DNA of 64,000 nucleotides from the NCBI GenBank assembly GCA_025504975.1, contig JANUWI010000001.1, positions 3,472,001-3,536,000 of the forward strand. Reading direction: 5' to 3'. The notes under the pieces were generated by a model, which was given only the letters and a program-made list of their open reading frames with translations, had not been told where the DNA came from and searched no databases. This document shows, one piece after another, positions 34,067 through 44,854 of the stretch. Both the position numbers and the translations under genes were made by a program. Each line of letters starts with the position of its first letter. Position 1 is the first letter of the stretch. This DNA comes from Plenodomus lindquistii. Its lineage: Eukaryota; Ascomycota; Dothideomycetes; Pleosporales; Leptosphaeriaceae.

Positions 34067-34915
34067 GTAGGGTTGCGGGGTGGTGGGGAGGGTGGGGATG
34101 GCGGGTTGGGGTGTTGGTAGATGGGTGTTGTGGTCACGGCGCGAGAATCGATTAGAGAAGAGTATGGAGGTAATACGTATTTTTACGATGAATTTAGCCG
34201 TGCAGGACGCGAGTTACCTACCGTGTTCGATCGTGATCGAGGAAAAATGTACATAATCAAATCACTCAGAGCGTCACCTCACGTCGAAATAAGCTCCTCC
34301 CAAGCCCCTTGCCACATCCCTGCACACACATCGTTCCTGGCACGACCTCGCCCGCTAACCTATTAGCGTTAACACTTTAATGACGCAGAGCAAATACTCT
34401 TACGCCTCTCTGCAGAAAATCCAAAGTGCGCAAATATATCCAGACGCCTTATCATCGTCGTTGTTGACGCGTTATTCACCGTTTGGCTAGCAGACAAGAT
34501 CAAACACCCTATCGTTCCCAGCCTCGAACAGCGTTTCCCGTCATTCCTCGTGCACAAACCTGAACTAGGCTTTTCCACCAGCGGCGTGCGTTCGTATCTG
34601 CGCGGAGCGGAATCTTTGATGAGGAGTGGAGTTGTGGGGGCGGGAAGCGTGCGCGCTAGAGTGACACTGAGTTGGGATGGCAGGGGGTGCTGACTCGGCT
34701 AATGGATAGGTTGGCGGAGTCCACGGTTCTCGAATCACGCGGAGGGGTGTACATTGCATAGGAAGAACTTTCCATCCTGGTCCCAAGATTATAACACTAC
34801 CATTAGAAAGACTAAATTATCTACAGAAAACAATTACATCACATTGACAAACTCATCGCCTATCATACAGCATTACATGAAAACCATCACCTAGGCACCT
34901 TCTTGAACAATGCTT
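34067..34915. other. Intergenic region, G-rich at left
   Basis: The first 50 bases continue the G-rich end of the F-box gene. The rest has no recognised gene. Right part is the 3' flank of the LysM gene. Confidence 0.45.
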
Positions 34916-36085
34916 TCAGATTCCAACGCACACGTACGTCTTGCCCCACATGTTATTGCAGGTAGCTCCAACACCCGTGTTCCACTTGACAAAGTTTGCC
35001 AGAGTGATCTTGTTATAACTGATAATCTGGCTGCAAGTATCGCCCTCGGAAGCGTAGTGGAACTTCTTGCACGAAGAAATCATACCCGGCTGGATAGGCG
35101 TGGGAGTCGCGATGCCATTTCCCGTAGTCGTAGTGGTGGTCGGTTTGACCGTCGTGGTAGGCTTGGTCGTGGTAGTGGGCGAGGAATTTCCACCAATTGT
35201 TCCAACGCAGACATAGACTTCTGCCCACATGCCTGAGCAGTCGGCTTTGACAGAGGGGTTCCATGCGTAGAAGTTGGCGAGCGTGATCTTGTTATAGCTG
35301 ATAATTTGGCTGCAAGTGACGCCCTGAGCCACCCAGTGGAATTTCGCGCAGTTTGAAACCATGCTTGGCTGGATGGGCGTAGGCGTTGTGACGCCGTTTC
35401 CAGCAGTGGTGGTTGTTGCTGGCTTTGTGGTGGTGGTGGATGGTGTGGTGGTGGTAGTTGGAGCTCCCCCGATGACGCCGACGCAGACATACACTTCTGC
35501 CCACATGCCTGAGCAATCAGCGTTGACAGAAGGGTTCCACGCATAGAAGTTGGCAAGGCTGATCTTGTTGTAACTAGTGATCTGGCTGCAACTGACTCCC
35601 TGAGCGATCCAGTGGAATTTTGCACAGTTCGATACCATATTTGGCTGCGTAGGTTGGGGAGTGGCGACGCCATTGCCAGCGGTGGTCGTAGAAGTAGTGG
35701 TGGTGATGACAGCGCTGGGCTTGGTAGAAGTTGTAGGGACAGTGGATGACACTTGTTGAGTGGTTGTTTTGGGAGGATTGTTTGTCGTTGGCACTGGTGT
35801 GCTGGAGCTGGAGCTGGAGCTGGGAGCACTGGGAGGTGGATCGTCGGTGACGGTACCAATCACGCAGTACTCTGCGTTGGTATCCAGCTGGGCGCAGTTG
35901 ATTCGAGGGTTGAGACTCTTCAGGTCGTCCACGGATATGCCCCAGCTGCTCGACAAGCTCTCGCATGTGTCCCCACTCTCGGCAGACGTAGCGAACAAGC
36001 AATCCACATCACGGCGTACATGAGCTGGACGTGCAAAAACAACTTCGGAGAGGAGCCCTGCCGCAAGTAGATGTGACAATTGCAT
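34916..36085 (-). CDS. Secreted protein with four LysM domains (LysM effector-like)
   Basis: Single-exon gene of 389 residues. The ATG at 36085 opens with a signal peptide (MQLSHLLAAGLLSEVVFA) followed by an RR site. Four LysM domains are separated by Thr/Ser/Pro-rich linkers: about 29-76, 154-201, 246-293 and 339-387. Domains 2-4 share NCAKFHW, CSQIISYNKI, AWNPSV and YVCVG motifs with conserved cysteines; domains 2 and 3 are nearly identical, showing recent duplication, while domain 1 is diverged. There is no catalytic domain or GPI tail. Fungal LysM effectors of this kind bind chitin, shielding hyphae or hiding chitin fragments from host or rival sensing. The chitinase gene lies 3 kb away, a pairing known in other fungi (for example Trichoderma TAL6). 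Role here is inference; family call is firm. Confidence 0.92.
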   Translation of the reverse strand: MQLSHLLAAGLLSEVVFARPAHVRRDVDCLFATSAESGDTCESLSSSWGISVDDLKSLNPRINCAQLDTNAEYCVIGTVTDDPPPSAPSSSSSSSTPVPTTNNPPKTTTQQVSSTVPTTSTKPSAVITTTTSTTTAGNGVATPQPTQPNMVSNCAKFHWIAQGVSCSQITSYNKISLANFYAWNPSVNADCSGMWAEVYVCVGVIGGAPTTTTTPSTTTTKPATTTTAGNGVTTPTPIQPSMVSNCAKFHWVAQGVTCSQIISYNKITLANFYAWNPSVKADCSGMWAEVYVCVGTIGGNSSPTTTTKPTTTVKPTTTTTTGNGIATPTPIQPGMISSCKKFHYASEGDTCSQIISYNKITLANFVKWNTGVGATCNNMWGKTYVCVGI

Positions 36086-36982
36086 TGTTTTGCAGATGAG
36101 TTCTGGAGGAAGCCAGATACTTGGAAAGATGTAGAAAGAGTGTGAGCAAGAGAAGAAGAAGAGGTAAAGAACGTGATGCTTCTGTGACAGCCGTAGAAGG
36201 CATACTTGCTGTTCTATCTTATAGTCGTATCTTGCGCTCTTCTTGATGACTGTGGCCTTCGTACAGACCACTGTGGCTCGGCATACCCACAGTAGGATCT
36301 CGTCAGGCGGCCATGAGCAAAAAGTTCAGCGATGTAATTTCGGGACGAGCTGAAAATGGTTGTGTAAGCTTGAACTGATCTGGGCTGAGAGTCCTAGGCT
36401 TGGTATCTTCAAGGTCGGCTGAGGGCTTGGGGTGTGGAGGCAGACTCACGGCTCGGGTCAAGCTCCACAAAGTTCTTGACCCACAGCTTGTGTCACATTG
36501 GCAAAGGATCGGGCAGAAGACGAGATCTTGCGCGAGCCGTGTGCGCCTCGTCGTGTGGTCCATTCTGCCCCTGAGACATCAGAAGAAGGCGTCTTGGCAA
36601 CGGCACGCCGCACGCCAAGCCGGCAGTCGGCATCCAGCTAGCCGCCATACAACTAGGCTCCTGCCATTCAGGGACCAGCGCGGCCCGCCCTTGCAGCAAG
36701 GAGCGGTCCGCCTACGCCTTAGCTCTCATCCAACGTGCGAGCTGTATTCCTATATCAGATGCATATCCTTAACCATGGCTACGACCCCACTGTTTTCTGT
36801 GGCACGGGGTCGCCATCATTGTGTGCCTGACACTACAAATGGAACAACCATGAGCTTGCTGCTCTCTTCCTTCACCACAGTCGCTCTCTAACTTCTTCGA
36901 GTAACATTCGCGCAGAATCATCTTATTTTTCGTCGTCTTCTGCGGCTCACATCCTTACTGCCAATAACGCCATACTTTCGAC
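36086..36982. promoter_or_regulatory. Divergent promoter region between LysM and DUF7136-like genes
   Basis: About 900 bp separate the two divergent secreted-protein genes. No gene is called; a 163-codon plus-strand frame at 36400-36891 has no recognisable features. Confidence 0.5.
36217..36223 (-). promoter_or_regulatory. Candidate TATA box of the LysM gene
   Basis: TATAAGA on the minus strand, 132 bp before the ATG at 36085, in an A/G-rich leader. Confidence 0.4.
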
Positions 36983-37798
36983 ATGCATATTATCCCCTGG
37001 GCTGGTCTGGTCCTGCTAGCCAGCGCGGAAGCTGCCCAAGCTGCCACGGACAAGCAGACTGGCATTGTGGAGGTGGATCTGGTCTTCCCTCGAAACGAGA
37101 CATATGCGCCGACACAAATTATGCCTGTTGTGTTTGGATTCCAGAATCCTGAGCTTGCGCCTTTCGTCGCCACTTCGCTTGCCTGGACTCTATTTGACGA
37201 CATGAGCAACAATGGCACCGGCCGTGTGGACGATGGATCCTTTGACCTAAGATGGACCAACTTTTCTTCAAGCAATGGCAGCACGTACTACAGGTACCAC
37301 TCCGCTGTAATTCCTGAACTCAAGAAAGAGGGTCTTTGGACGCTCAATTGGCGTCTTGTGTGGTGGAATTGTACTGGGGAGTCCTCGCCGCACAGCAATA
37401 CGTCAAGCTGGTACGTCAGTTTCGCCACAAAGAGTGGCGCCGAGGAAATGGACGTGGAAGTCAGTGGCGAAGGTTGCTCTCCAAATCAAGGCTTTGCTTT
37501 TAATATCACCGACACTCATAAAACGACTCCACGGTATTACAAACGAGATTGGGCAGGTGGCGATAGATGTGCAGAGCTGGCACCCTCACTTCCCACACCC
37601 GACTCTTGCCGGAACGACGTCAGTCCTGCCGCTGCGTCGAGCATATCGGCCTCTCTATTCAGTCAGCTTTGCTCGAGTGATCGTGATGTTCCGGTGGTCG
37701 ACTGCCCTGCAGAAGAAAATGGCGCTCCACGGACGATCGTTGGAAGCGTGGTAGGCTTGATGGTTGTCCTCGGAGCCTTGAGCCGCTTTCTCAATTGA
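36983..37798 (+). CDS. Secreted, probably GPI-anchored protein, DUF7136-like
   Basis: Single-exon gene of 271 residues. It starts with a signal peptide (MHIIPWAGLVLLASAEAAQA). The next segment VEVDLVFPRNETYAPTQIMPVVFGFQNPELAPF is, as I recall it, the hallmark of the fungal DUF7136 family of secreted proteins. Several Asn-glycosylation sites (NGT, NFS, NGS, NCT, NTS, NIT) and six or more cysteines in the second half fit an extracellular protein. The C-terminus (TIVGSVVGLMVVLGALSRFLN) is hydrophobic and fits a GPI signal. It lies between the LysM protein and the chitinase. No enzymatic motif is seen and the function of the family is unknown to me. Confidence 0.75.
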   Translation: MHIIPWAGLVLLASAEAAQAATDKQTGIVEVDLVFPRNETYAPTQIMPVVFGFQNPELAPFVATSLAWTLFDDMSNNGTGRVDDGSFDLRWTNFSSSNGSTYYRYHSAVIPELKKEGLWTLNWRLVWWNCTGESSPHSNTSSWYVSFATKSGAEEMDVEVSGEGCSPNQGFAFNITDTHKTTPRYYKRDWAGGDRCAELAPSLPTPDSCRNDVSPAAASSISASLFSQLCSSDRDVPVVDCPAEENGAPRTIVGSVVGLMVVLGALSRFLN

Positions 37799-38970
37799 AG
37801 GCCAGCTCTACACTAGTGTCGGGCGTAGAGCCTGTCGGTGGATCCAGAGCGGATCACAACTAGATCGCGAGGCGGAAACTCGGTTATACTCTGAACTTAC
37901 TATTCTAAATGATTGTATGTGCTTGTTATCACTGCGACTTACTCGCTGTGACGATGAACACCATTCAAGCGCACTAGTGATCTCCAATTCCGCGCGTGGT
38001 CCATCTGGGATCCGCTGGTACGACCCGCTTTCTACAAGGTAGCAGTCTGAACAGTGGATCCTTCAGCTTGACGTTGGGCACAGGGCACTTTGCTACTGAT
38101 ACGAGGAGCAGGATCATCCCCGAATCATCAATCACTACGGCAAGCACTGACATCATAGGTTGGCTGCCTGTTATATGTTTGCACAACAGCGTATGTTGTA
38201 TGAATACGCACATTGGAGGCCTGAGGATCTGCGATGGGACTTTCACTTCTGCCGTCTTGGATGGCCCATTTGATTTTTCCAACCGGTGAACTCAACCGTA
38301 GCCCTTGCTAATGTGGCCAGTAGATCGGAACCCGACTGCGACTAATCCATAAATTTCCCGAGGAAGACTAAACAAAAGGTGTAGCAAGATTGTACGGAGG
38401 CCAACTTCAGGTCTCAGCAGGGGGTTCACATGGAAAAACCCCTCTTTCGCCGTCGAAGCTCAGTTTTTACTTGGTCGGTGTTATTACCTTGACTGCTCCG
38501 GAGGATTCGACGACTGTTCCATTTGATTTTCCTTAGTAGCATGCCGAGAAATCGACTCTTCGGTCGAGATTCATACCAGCGGCCCTACGACTCCACTTAC
38601 CCGGATCGCGCGGCCATCTGGTCTGAGAATTAGCCCATCTGGATTCTCAGGCCCCCAACAGGGTCTTGTAAACTCCTGGTACCTGCATGAGAAGTCGTAC
38701 CCACTGTTCTCTATTGTTGCTTACCTTGGCACGGGGTACCCTCACGACACTATCTACTTTACGTACATGATGCCCGTGCGGCAGCCCTCGCAAGCGGATA
38801 TGACCGAAATCTAAATGGTCCGTTGACCAGTTACGCGAACAAGTAGTGTATGGAGGACTTCTGACGATGAGCCACATACATATGTATAAAGGCAATCACT
38901 CGATGGCACTTTTTTGGATATCCTACACTCCTTTGTTTGAGCGCTCATCGACTGCTCCCCTTCGCGTAAG
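37799..38970. other. Intergenic region upstream of the chitinase gene
   Basis: No gene called. A 102-codon minus-strand frame (37974-38282) contains a Cys-containing segment but no recognisable family. The right end holds a TATA box at 38885-38890. Confidence 0.5.
38885..38890 (+). promoter_or_regulatory. TATA box of the chitinase gene
   Basis: TATAAA, 81 bp before the ATG at 38971. The spacing is good for a start of transcription about 50 bp before the ATG. A TATA box fits regulated expression. Confidence 0.55.
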
Positions 38971-41900
38971 ATGATCAAGTCATCTTTGACGACACTTATT
39001 GTCGTCGGCGTCTCTTTTCACGGCGATACAACCGCTGCAAGCTCTTTCTTTAAACCTTCTTTCAGCCCAACTTATCGCAACGCCAATGCGTGTCCGGACC
39101 GGTGCAGCAATACTGGACCGAATACGGGCAATTGGTCCGCCTATTCCAACTTCAAGCAACTGAAGGGTTGTAAGGAGACCTTGTTCTACGACTTTTCTCT
39201 CTACGATGAAGTTGATGACCAGTCGACGGGTCATGGGATCCGTGCGTGCTCCTCTTTCGGTCCAGATTTCTCCGAAATTCCTTCAGAGGAGCCGAATGCT
39301 ACGATGACTGCTCCGGAGGCCATTGATGTTCAATTCCAGGTTGGCTGGTGGGACCATGGCCATGGTCTAGCAGCATCCGGTGCTCGATCTGTCGTGAGAC
39401 AGATGCGCAAGTACATCAATCATGGACACGGAGTCACAGACAGACCCCTGATCATGTTTGGCCAATCTGGTCAAGCGGCCATCGGTCTCTACATTGGTCA
39501 AGGTCTCTTGAACAAAGGGTTTGCTCCCGCCCTGAAGGTTTTCGAAGATAATCTCGCCAACTTGAATGTCTCAACGCCGAGCTTAGCTGTGCAGCTGTGC
39601 GGACCCGAATACGACAGCACTCATATATTTGGAATGGTTCTCACCAGTAACGCAACATTCTCACCTATTCAAAACGCCATCAAGCAATGGAACAATGCTT
39701 CATGTCTCTCCTTCTCAGGATCGACATCCCTTACCGGCCAAGCCACGTTTGCTACACCGCTTTCCGCTTTGAACGGCACGAGCAATTCCACCATATCGAG
39801 CGACGGAACCGCAGCAGGCGTCAGTAAGCGTCACAACAAACACATCGGATTTCACTCACGGCACAGCCACCTCCACGCTCGCGCCGAGTGTAAGACGGTC
39901 CAAGTCCAGTCCGGCGACAGCTGTGCGGGGCTCGCTAAGAAATGTGGAATCTCTGCTGCGGATTTCACCAAGTATAACCCGGCTTCCGACTTTTGTGCCA
40001 AATTGATGCCGAAGCAACACGTCTGTTGCTCTAGTGGAACCATGCCTAGCTTCAGTCCCAAACCCAACAGCGATGGTTCCTGTAGCACGTATCAAGTTGT
40101 CACAGATGACAACTGCGATAACCTTGCGGCGGAATACAGCCTCACCAAACAGGACATCGAAGACTTCAACAAGAACACTTGGGGTTGGAATGGATGCAAA
40201 CTCCTGTTTGTTGGTACGAATATGTGTCTGAGCAAAGGTACTCCTCCGCTCCCTGCTTCTGTGTCGAACGCGGTGTGCGGACCGCTGAAGCCAGGGTCAA
40301 AGCCACCACCCAGTGGCTCAGACATTGCAGACCTCAATCCCTGTCCTTTAAACGCTTGTTGCAATATTTGGGGGCAATGTGGGATAACTAAAGACTTCTG
40401 TGTCGACACCAATACTGGTGCTCCGGGGACAGCTAAACCCGGCACTTTCGGTTGCATCTCAAACTGCGGGACAGACGTTGTTAAGGGCGATGGCAATGGC
40501 GCTATGAAAATTGGCTACTTTGAAGGCTATTCGCTGAGCCGCGAGTAAGTGTTAAAGTGTGCAGCCTGACATGATGTTGCGACGCTAACACAGGTGAAGT
40601 TGTCTCTTCCAGGACGCCTCTCAGATCGATGTCACGCAATACACACACATCCACTTTGCTTTTGGTACTTTAACACCGAGTTTCGAAGTTGAAGTTGGCG
40701 ACGCCCTGTCGACGTATAATTTTGAGGAGTTCAAGAAAATCACCGGTGTCAAAAAGATTCTATCATTCGGCGGCTGGGCCTTTTCTGCCGAACCGGCCAC
40801 ATACAACATCTTTCGAAGCGGTGTCACATCAGCGAATCGCTTGAAAATGGCCACGAACATTGCGAATTTCATCAAGAAGCATGAACTTGATGGCGCAGAC
40901 ATCGACTGGGAATACCCTGGAGCTCCAGACATCCCCGGCATCCCACCAGCCAGTAAAGACGATGGTCCCAACTACCTGGCTTTCCTGGTCGTTCTGAAGA
41001 ACTTGTTGTCATCATCAAAGAGCGTTTCTATTGCCGCCCCGTCCTCTTATTGGTATCTGAAGCAGTATCCGCTCAGGGACATCGGCAAGGTCGTGGATTA
41101 CATCGTCTTCATGACTTACGACCTTCACGGCCAATGGGATACTGACAACTCCTACTCACAAGAGGGCTGCGCCAACGGTAACTGCCTACGCAGTCAAGTC
41201 AACCTGACGGAGACCAAGCAATCTTTGGCCATGATCACCAAAGCTGGTGTTCCCGGGAAAAAGGTCATTGTCGGCATCACCAGTTATGGACGGTCCTACA
41301 ACATGGCAGCAGCAGGCTGCTGGGGCCCAGCGTGTCTGTACACAGGTGGCCGCGAGAGCTCGGATGCGATGCCCGGGAAATGCACCAACACCGCTGGATA
41401 TATCGCCGACGCTGAGATTGCCGAGATCATCTCAGGATCCAAGCGAGCTGGGCGTGTGGTAAAGTCATTTGTAGACACAACCAGCAATAGCGACATTCTT
41501 GTGTACGACGATACGCAATGGGTCAGCTACATGAGTAGCGCCACGAAAAAGACTCGCACGTCTCTCTACTCAGCTTGGGGAATGGGCGGTACGACTGATT
41601 GGGCTACCGATTTACAAAAGTACAACGATGTTCCTGCGCCCGCGAAGGACTGGGCTTCATTCAAGCTAATGATCAAGACCGGCGAGAATCCGAAGAACGA
41701 CCACACTCGCAACGGAAATTGGACCTCATTCGATTGCATGAACGAATATGTCGATAATGCAATCGACTACCCAGCGGATGTAAAATGGCAAAAACTTGGG
41801 GCGGACGCTGCGTGGAAAGATATTGTCAGAATCTGGAAAGATACCGACTCGAAACGGACACCCAAAATCTCCTTCAGTCACTCTGTTTCAAACACGCTTA

Positions 41901-43489
41901 AGCTGAGCTCCAACCTCGAATGTGGTTCCCTATCGAAAGATACATGCACAGGCTCAGCCAGCTGCGACAAGGGCATGGATGGACCGGACTCTGGACCTGC
42001 CGCTGAACTGATCTGGGATTCGTTCCTTGCCATTCACAATCTGCACACTGATTACCATGCGAGTCTGTATAGGGCTGCCACCACGATCAGTTACCAGGTG
42101 GATTCAATGGAGGATACCTTCGCCCCTATCCCTGATGTAGACGACACCAGATGGAAGTATCTCCTTATCGATCTAGTAACCCTAGGCACTCTGTCCGCAG
42201 CCGGACCCTTCTTCAACTCAGTCCTCAAGAATTCAGCCTACTTTGCTGAGAAGGCCTTGGATAACGCGAAGGATACCACCATGACTCTCATTGGGCAGAG
42301 TACAACGATGGCCAAGGATCTTTATGAAGGCAAGGAAGATGACTGGACAGCCGAGAGTCAAAACACGTTTTCTGCCTTCATGGGCCAGAGCATCGACGGT
42401 TGGGGCAACATGTCATCAACCAGACTTTCAACATTGTTCAATGGCGAGGAGGAGAACATCGAGGCCCTGTACGACATCATCTCTGATGGAAAGCTCACAG
42501 GCGGTCAGAGTAAGGGCAATATCGACGAGGACGGCGCTCCCGCCACGAAGGACCATGAGCCAGAGCTCCGAGCCAACATCGGCAGGACCATCTTCGCTTG
42601 GTCTATTCCAAACCTTTGGCGCAATTCCAAAGCGTACGCCTTCGTGATGGACTCCGGATACGGTTGCACTGGCAACGAGGGGCTAGAGGAATACGTTGAA
42701 GCCGATGTCATGAAAGCGACGGGTGCTTGCATCGACGGCAAAGCCTACTTCCTCGTCCAGCCCGACGGCGACGCTCGAACCTGCAAATGTCACTACTACG
42801 ACAACAGCCACTGCGAGAATGTGTGCACAACGGGTACATTTGCAGCTCCTCCGGGCCTGAACGCCCTCAACGGCAAGGACTTTGGCGGCATCACCCGCGA
42901 AGACCTAATCAAGGGCTCCGTAAGAACATGGGAGCAGAATGGCAAGAACAACGGCGGCAGCACCCCCGACCCCAAAGACTCTGGTACCATAGACAACCTC
43001 CTCAAGAGCGACATCACAACTCCAGGATTTGTCCGTCTGCCCGTGTGCAGCCCTGAACGCGCATTCCAGTCCTGGGACACCACCAAGAAGGGCTCAAGCG
43101 ACAATTACCCCTGCGACAACCCACCAGGCAAGAGCAACTGTGAGGACTCTGATTTCGAAAACCAGACCAGCGATGCGTCGCCAAAGGTGGAAGACTGTCT
43201 ACAAATCATCAAGAACATCGAGGGCGACGGAAGTACCGACTGGACTACAGATGTCGTTGGTAAGAACCAGCGCGAAATTGCGAGCCACGCGTCTTGCGCG
43301 TTTGGAGTCGAGGCGACAGAAGTCAATGGTAATGTGAACTTCGTGGTCGGCGGACAGGATGTAATTGATATTATCAACGATGCTGTTAAGCAGTTTGGTG
43401 GCGATGGTCAGGTGGGCGCAAAGGGGACTATGAAGTGTGATGGCAATATCAAGAGTCAGGGGGTGAAGTGGGGTATTTACCATAACTGA
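38971..43489 (+). CDS. Subgroup-C GH18 chitinase with LysM, CBM18 and Hce2 domains
   Basis: Secreted enzyme of 1,487 residues from exons 38971-40544 and 40600-43489. Order: signal peptide; a Cys-containing N-terminal region (CPDRCSNTGPNTGNWSAYSN onwards) found in subgroup-C chitinases; KR processing site near 290; LysM at about 307-355 and 371-420; cysteine-rich CBM18 chitin-binding module at about 436-490; GH18 domain from about 510 to 890 with the catalytic signature DGADIDWE, proton-donor Glu629; a long C-terminal region; and an Hce2-type domain over roughly the last 100 residues (TSDASPKVEDC to VKWGIYH). Hce2 domains are homologues of the Cladosporium Ecp2 effector and are known fused to this chitinase class. 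All catalytic residues are intact. The subgroup resembles yeast killer-toxin chitinase subunits and is thought to open rival or own cell walls. A proximal alternative acceptor at 40593 would cause an early stop. Confidence 0.93.
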
Positions 43490-44854
43490 GCCGAAGGCTT
43501 TTTATTTTGTTGATAGAGAACATGTACAATGTACTGTATATATACTGAGTGTGTAGCTTGAATGATGATTAGTGTACCTGAAGGAAATTCGCTTGTAGAT
43601 GAATGAACCCCTGGTTGAATGGGCTGCTCCAAAGGGGCTGTCAGCAACCCTAATGCTCGCTTGTAGACAACCGGTACGTCCTAGTAGGGAGTCAGCTGTG
43701 TATTTACCAGTCTTCAGCTAAGGAAGCATGGCTGTGCGCAATATCTTATTTTTCCAACCTAGGCGCTGAGCCACAATCTGCTGAGCCCCAATCTGCTGAG
43801 CCCCAATCTGCTGAGCCACAATCTGATTAGCCCTCTGTTACTCATGCGCGGACGATAGCTCCGTCGGTCTCTTATCAATTTTTGCGGTTGTTAATGTCCA
43901 CCGCAAATGAATGAAAGATAGGATGATTAATGTCTACAGAAAACTTTAGGTATTATAGGTATGACAGGTTCGTTGACTCTTTTTCAACTTCCTCGTACGA
44001 TAGTTGAAACAATCCTTCCTCCATACAAATCCTCTGAACATCCTCAATAACCGCAACATCGGACCGTCAGCGGTGAATTATACAAACTTCGCCACGTCGG
44101 GGTAGCAGCAAGCACGCTAGTCCATTTCAGGAGGTCGGCACGTGGAATGGATCTTCAGCTGCACAACCACGTCATTTGCGGCAGGGAGAGTTTGACAAAA
44201 GGAGGTCTTGCGTCCGTGCAACCAACGGTAAATGATCCTGTGTCCCAGATCTCGGATCGCGTCACAATGTAAGCACTCAAACAGTGTCTTAGAGATCTGT
44301 TTGTTTAACGTGGCGAAGACTGTGAGAAAATGGAACCAATCTACACACTATGCCTTTGAAACACCACACAGGGTCTGCTCCATACCCTAGGGCATATCTA
44401 TTTCGCCTTCACGGCCAGGGCGACGCTTGACTGGCTAGCAACAACCGCTCGCAACGGGCGGTGGGCGGTTGGCTAGCAAAGGGCAGTGGGCCGAAGTTGG
44501 CGGGCGCCAATGATGTGCGCCAAGGGCCCGACAAACGCGTATCAGGAAAATGCAGGGCATGAAACACGTCGACGGCAATGTCACCTATGAATCAGTGAAG
44601 CCCTTTGTGAATGCGCCCGTTGTCAGCATTCCATTGACAATTCTCTCTTCACCTGTCCTTTCGGCACCTACGCCCTCGTACATCTACACAACACCTGCGA
44701 CAGCGCGCTCCTTCTGTTGTTGACGTTCCTCCATGGCCACCACGAACTAAGCACAGGGGTCATACTCAATCACATCACATACCGACTTTGCGATACGGCA
44801 CAACACCACCCGACGGCTGCAACCATCCCACGCGGCCACTAAACAGGCCACATC
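43490..44854. other. Intergenic region with 15-bp tandem repeat
   Basis: About 1.4 kb with no recognised gene. Holds a four-copy 15-bp repeat at 43765-43824, and a G/C-rich patch at 44440-44520 with short palindromic GGCTAGCAA-type elements. The right end is the leader of the CSC1-like gene. Confidence 0.5.
43765..43824 (+). repeat. Four-copy 15-bp tandem repeat
   Basis: Unit GCTGAGCCMCAATCT in four copies; copies 1 and 4 share A and copies 2 and 3 share C at the variable site, so the array is symmetric (A-C-C-A). It is followed by a diverged half copy. Confidence 0.85.

Noticed and set aside
37974..38282. 102-codon minus-strand frame with MCVFIQHTLLCKHI start
   Set aside because: It vaguely recalls small cysteine-containing fungal proteins, but the expected cysteine pattern is incomplete.
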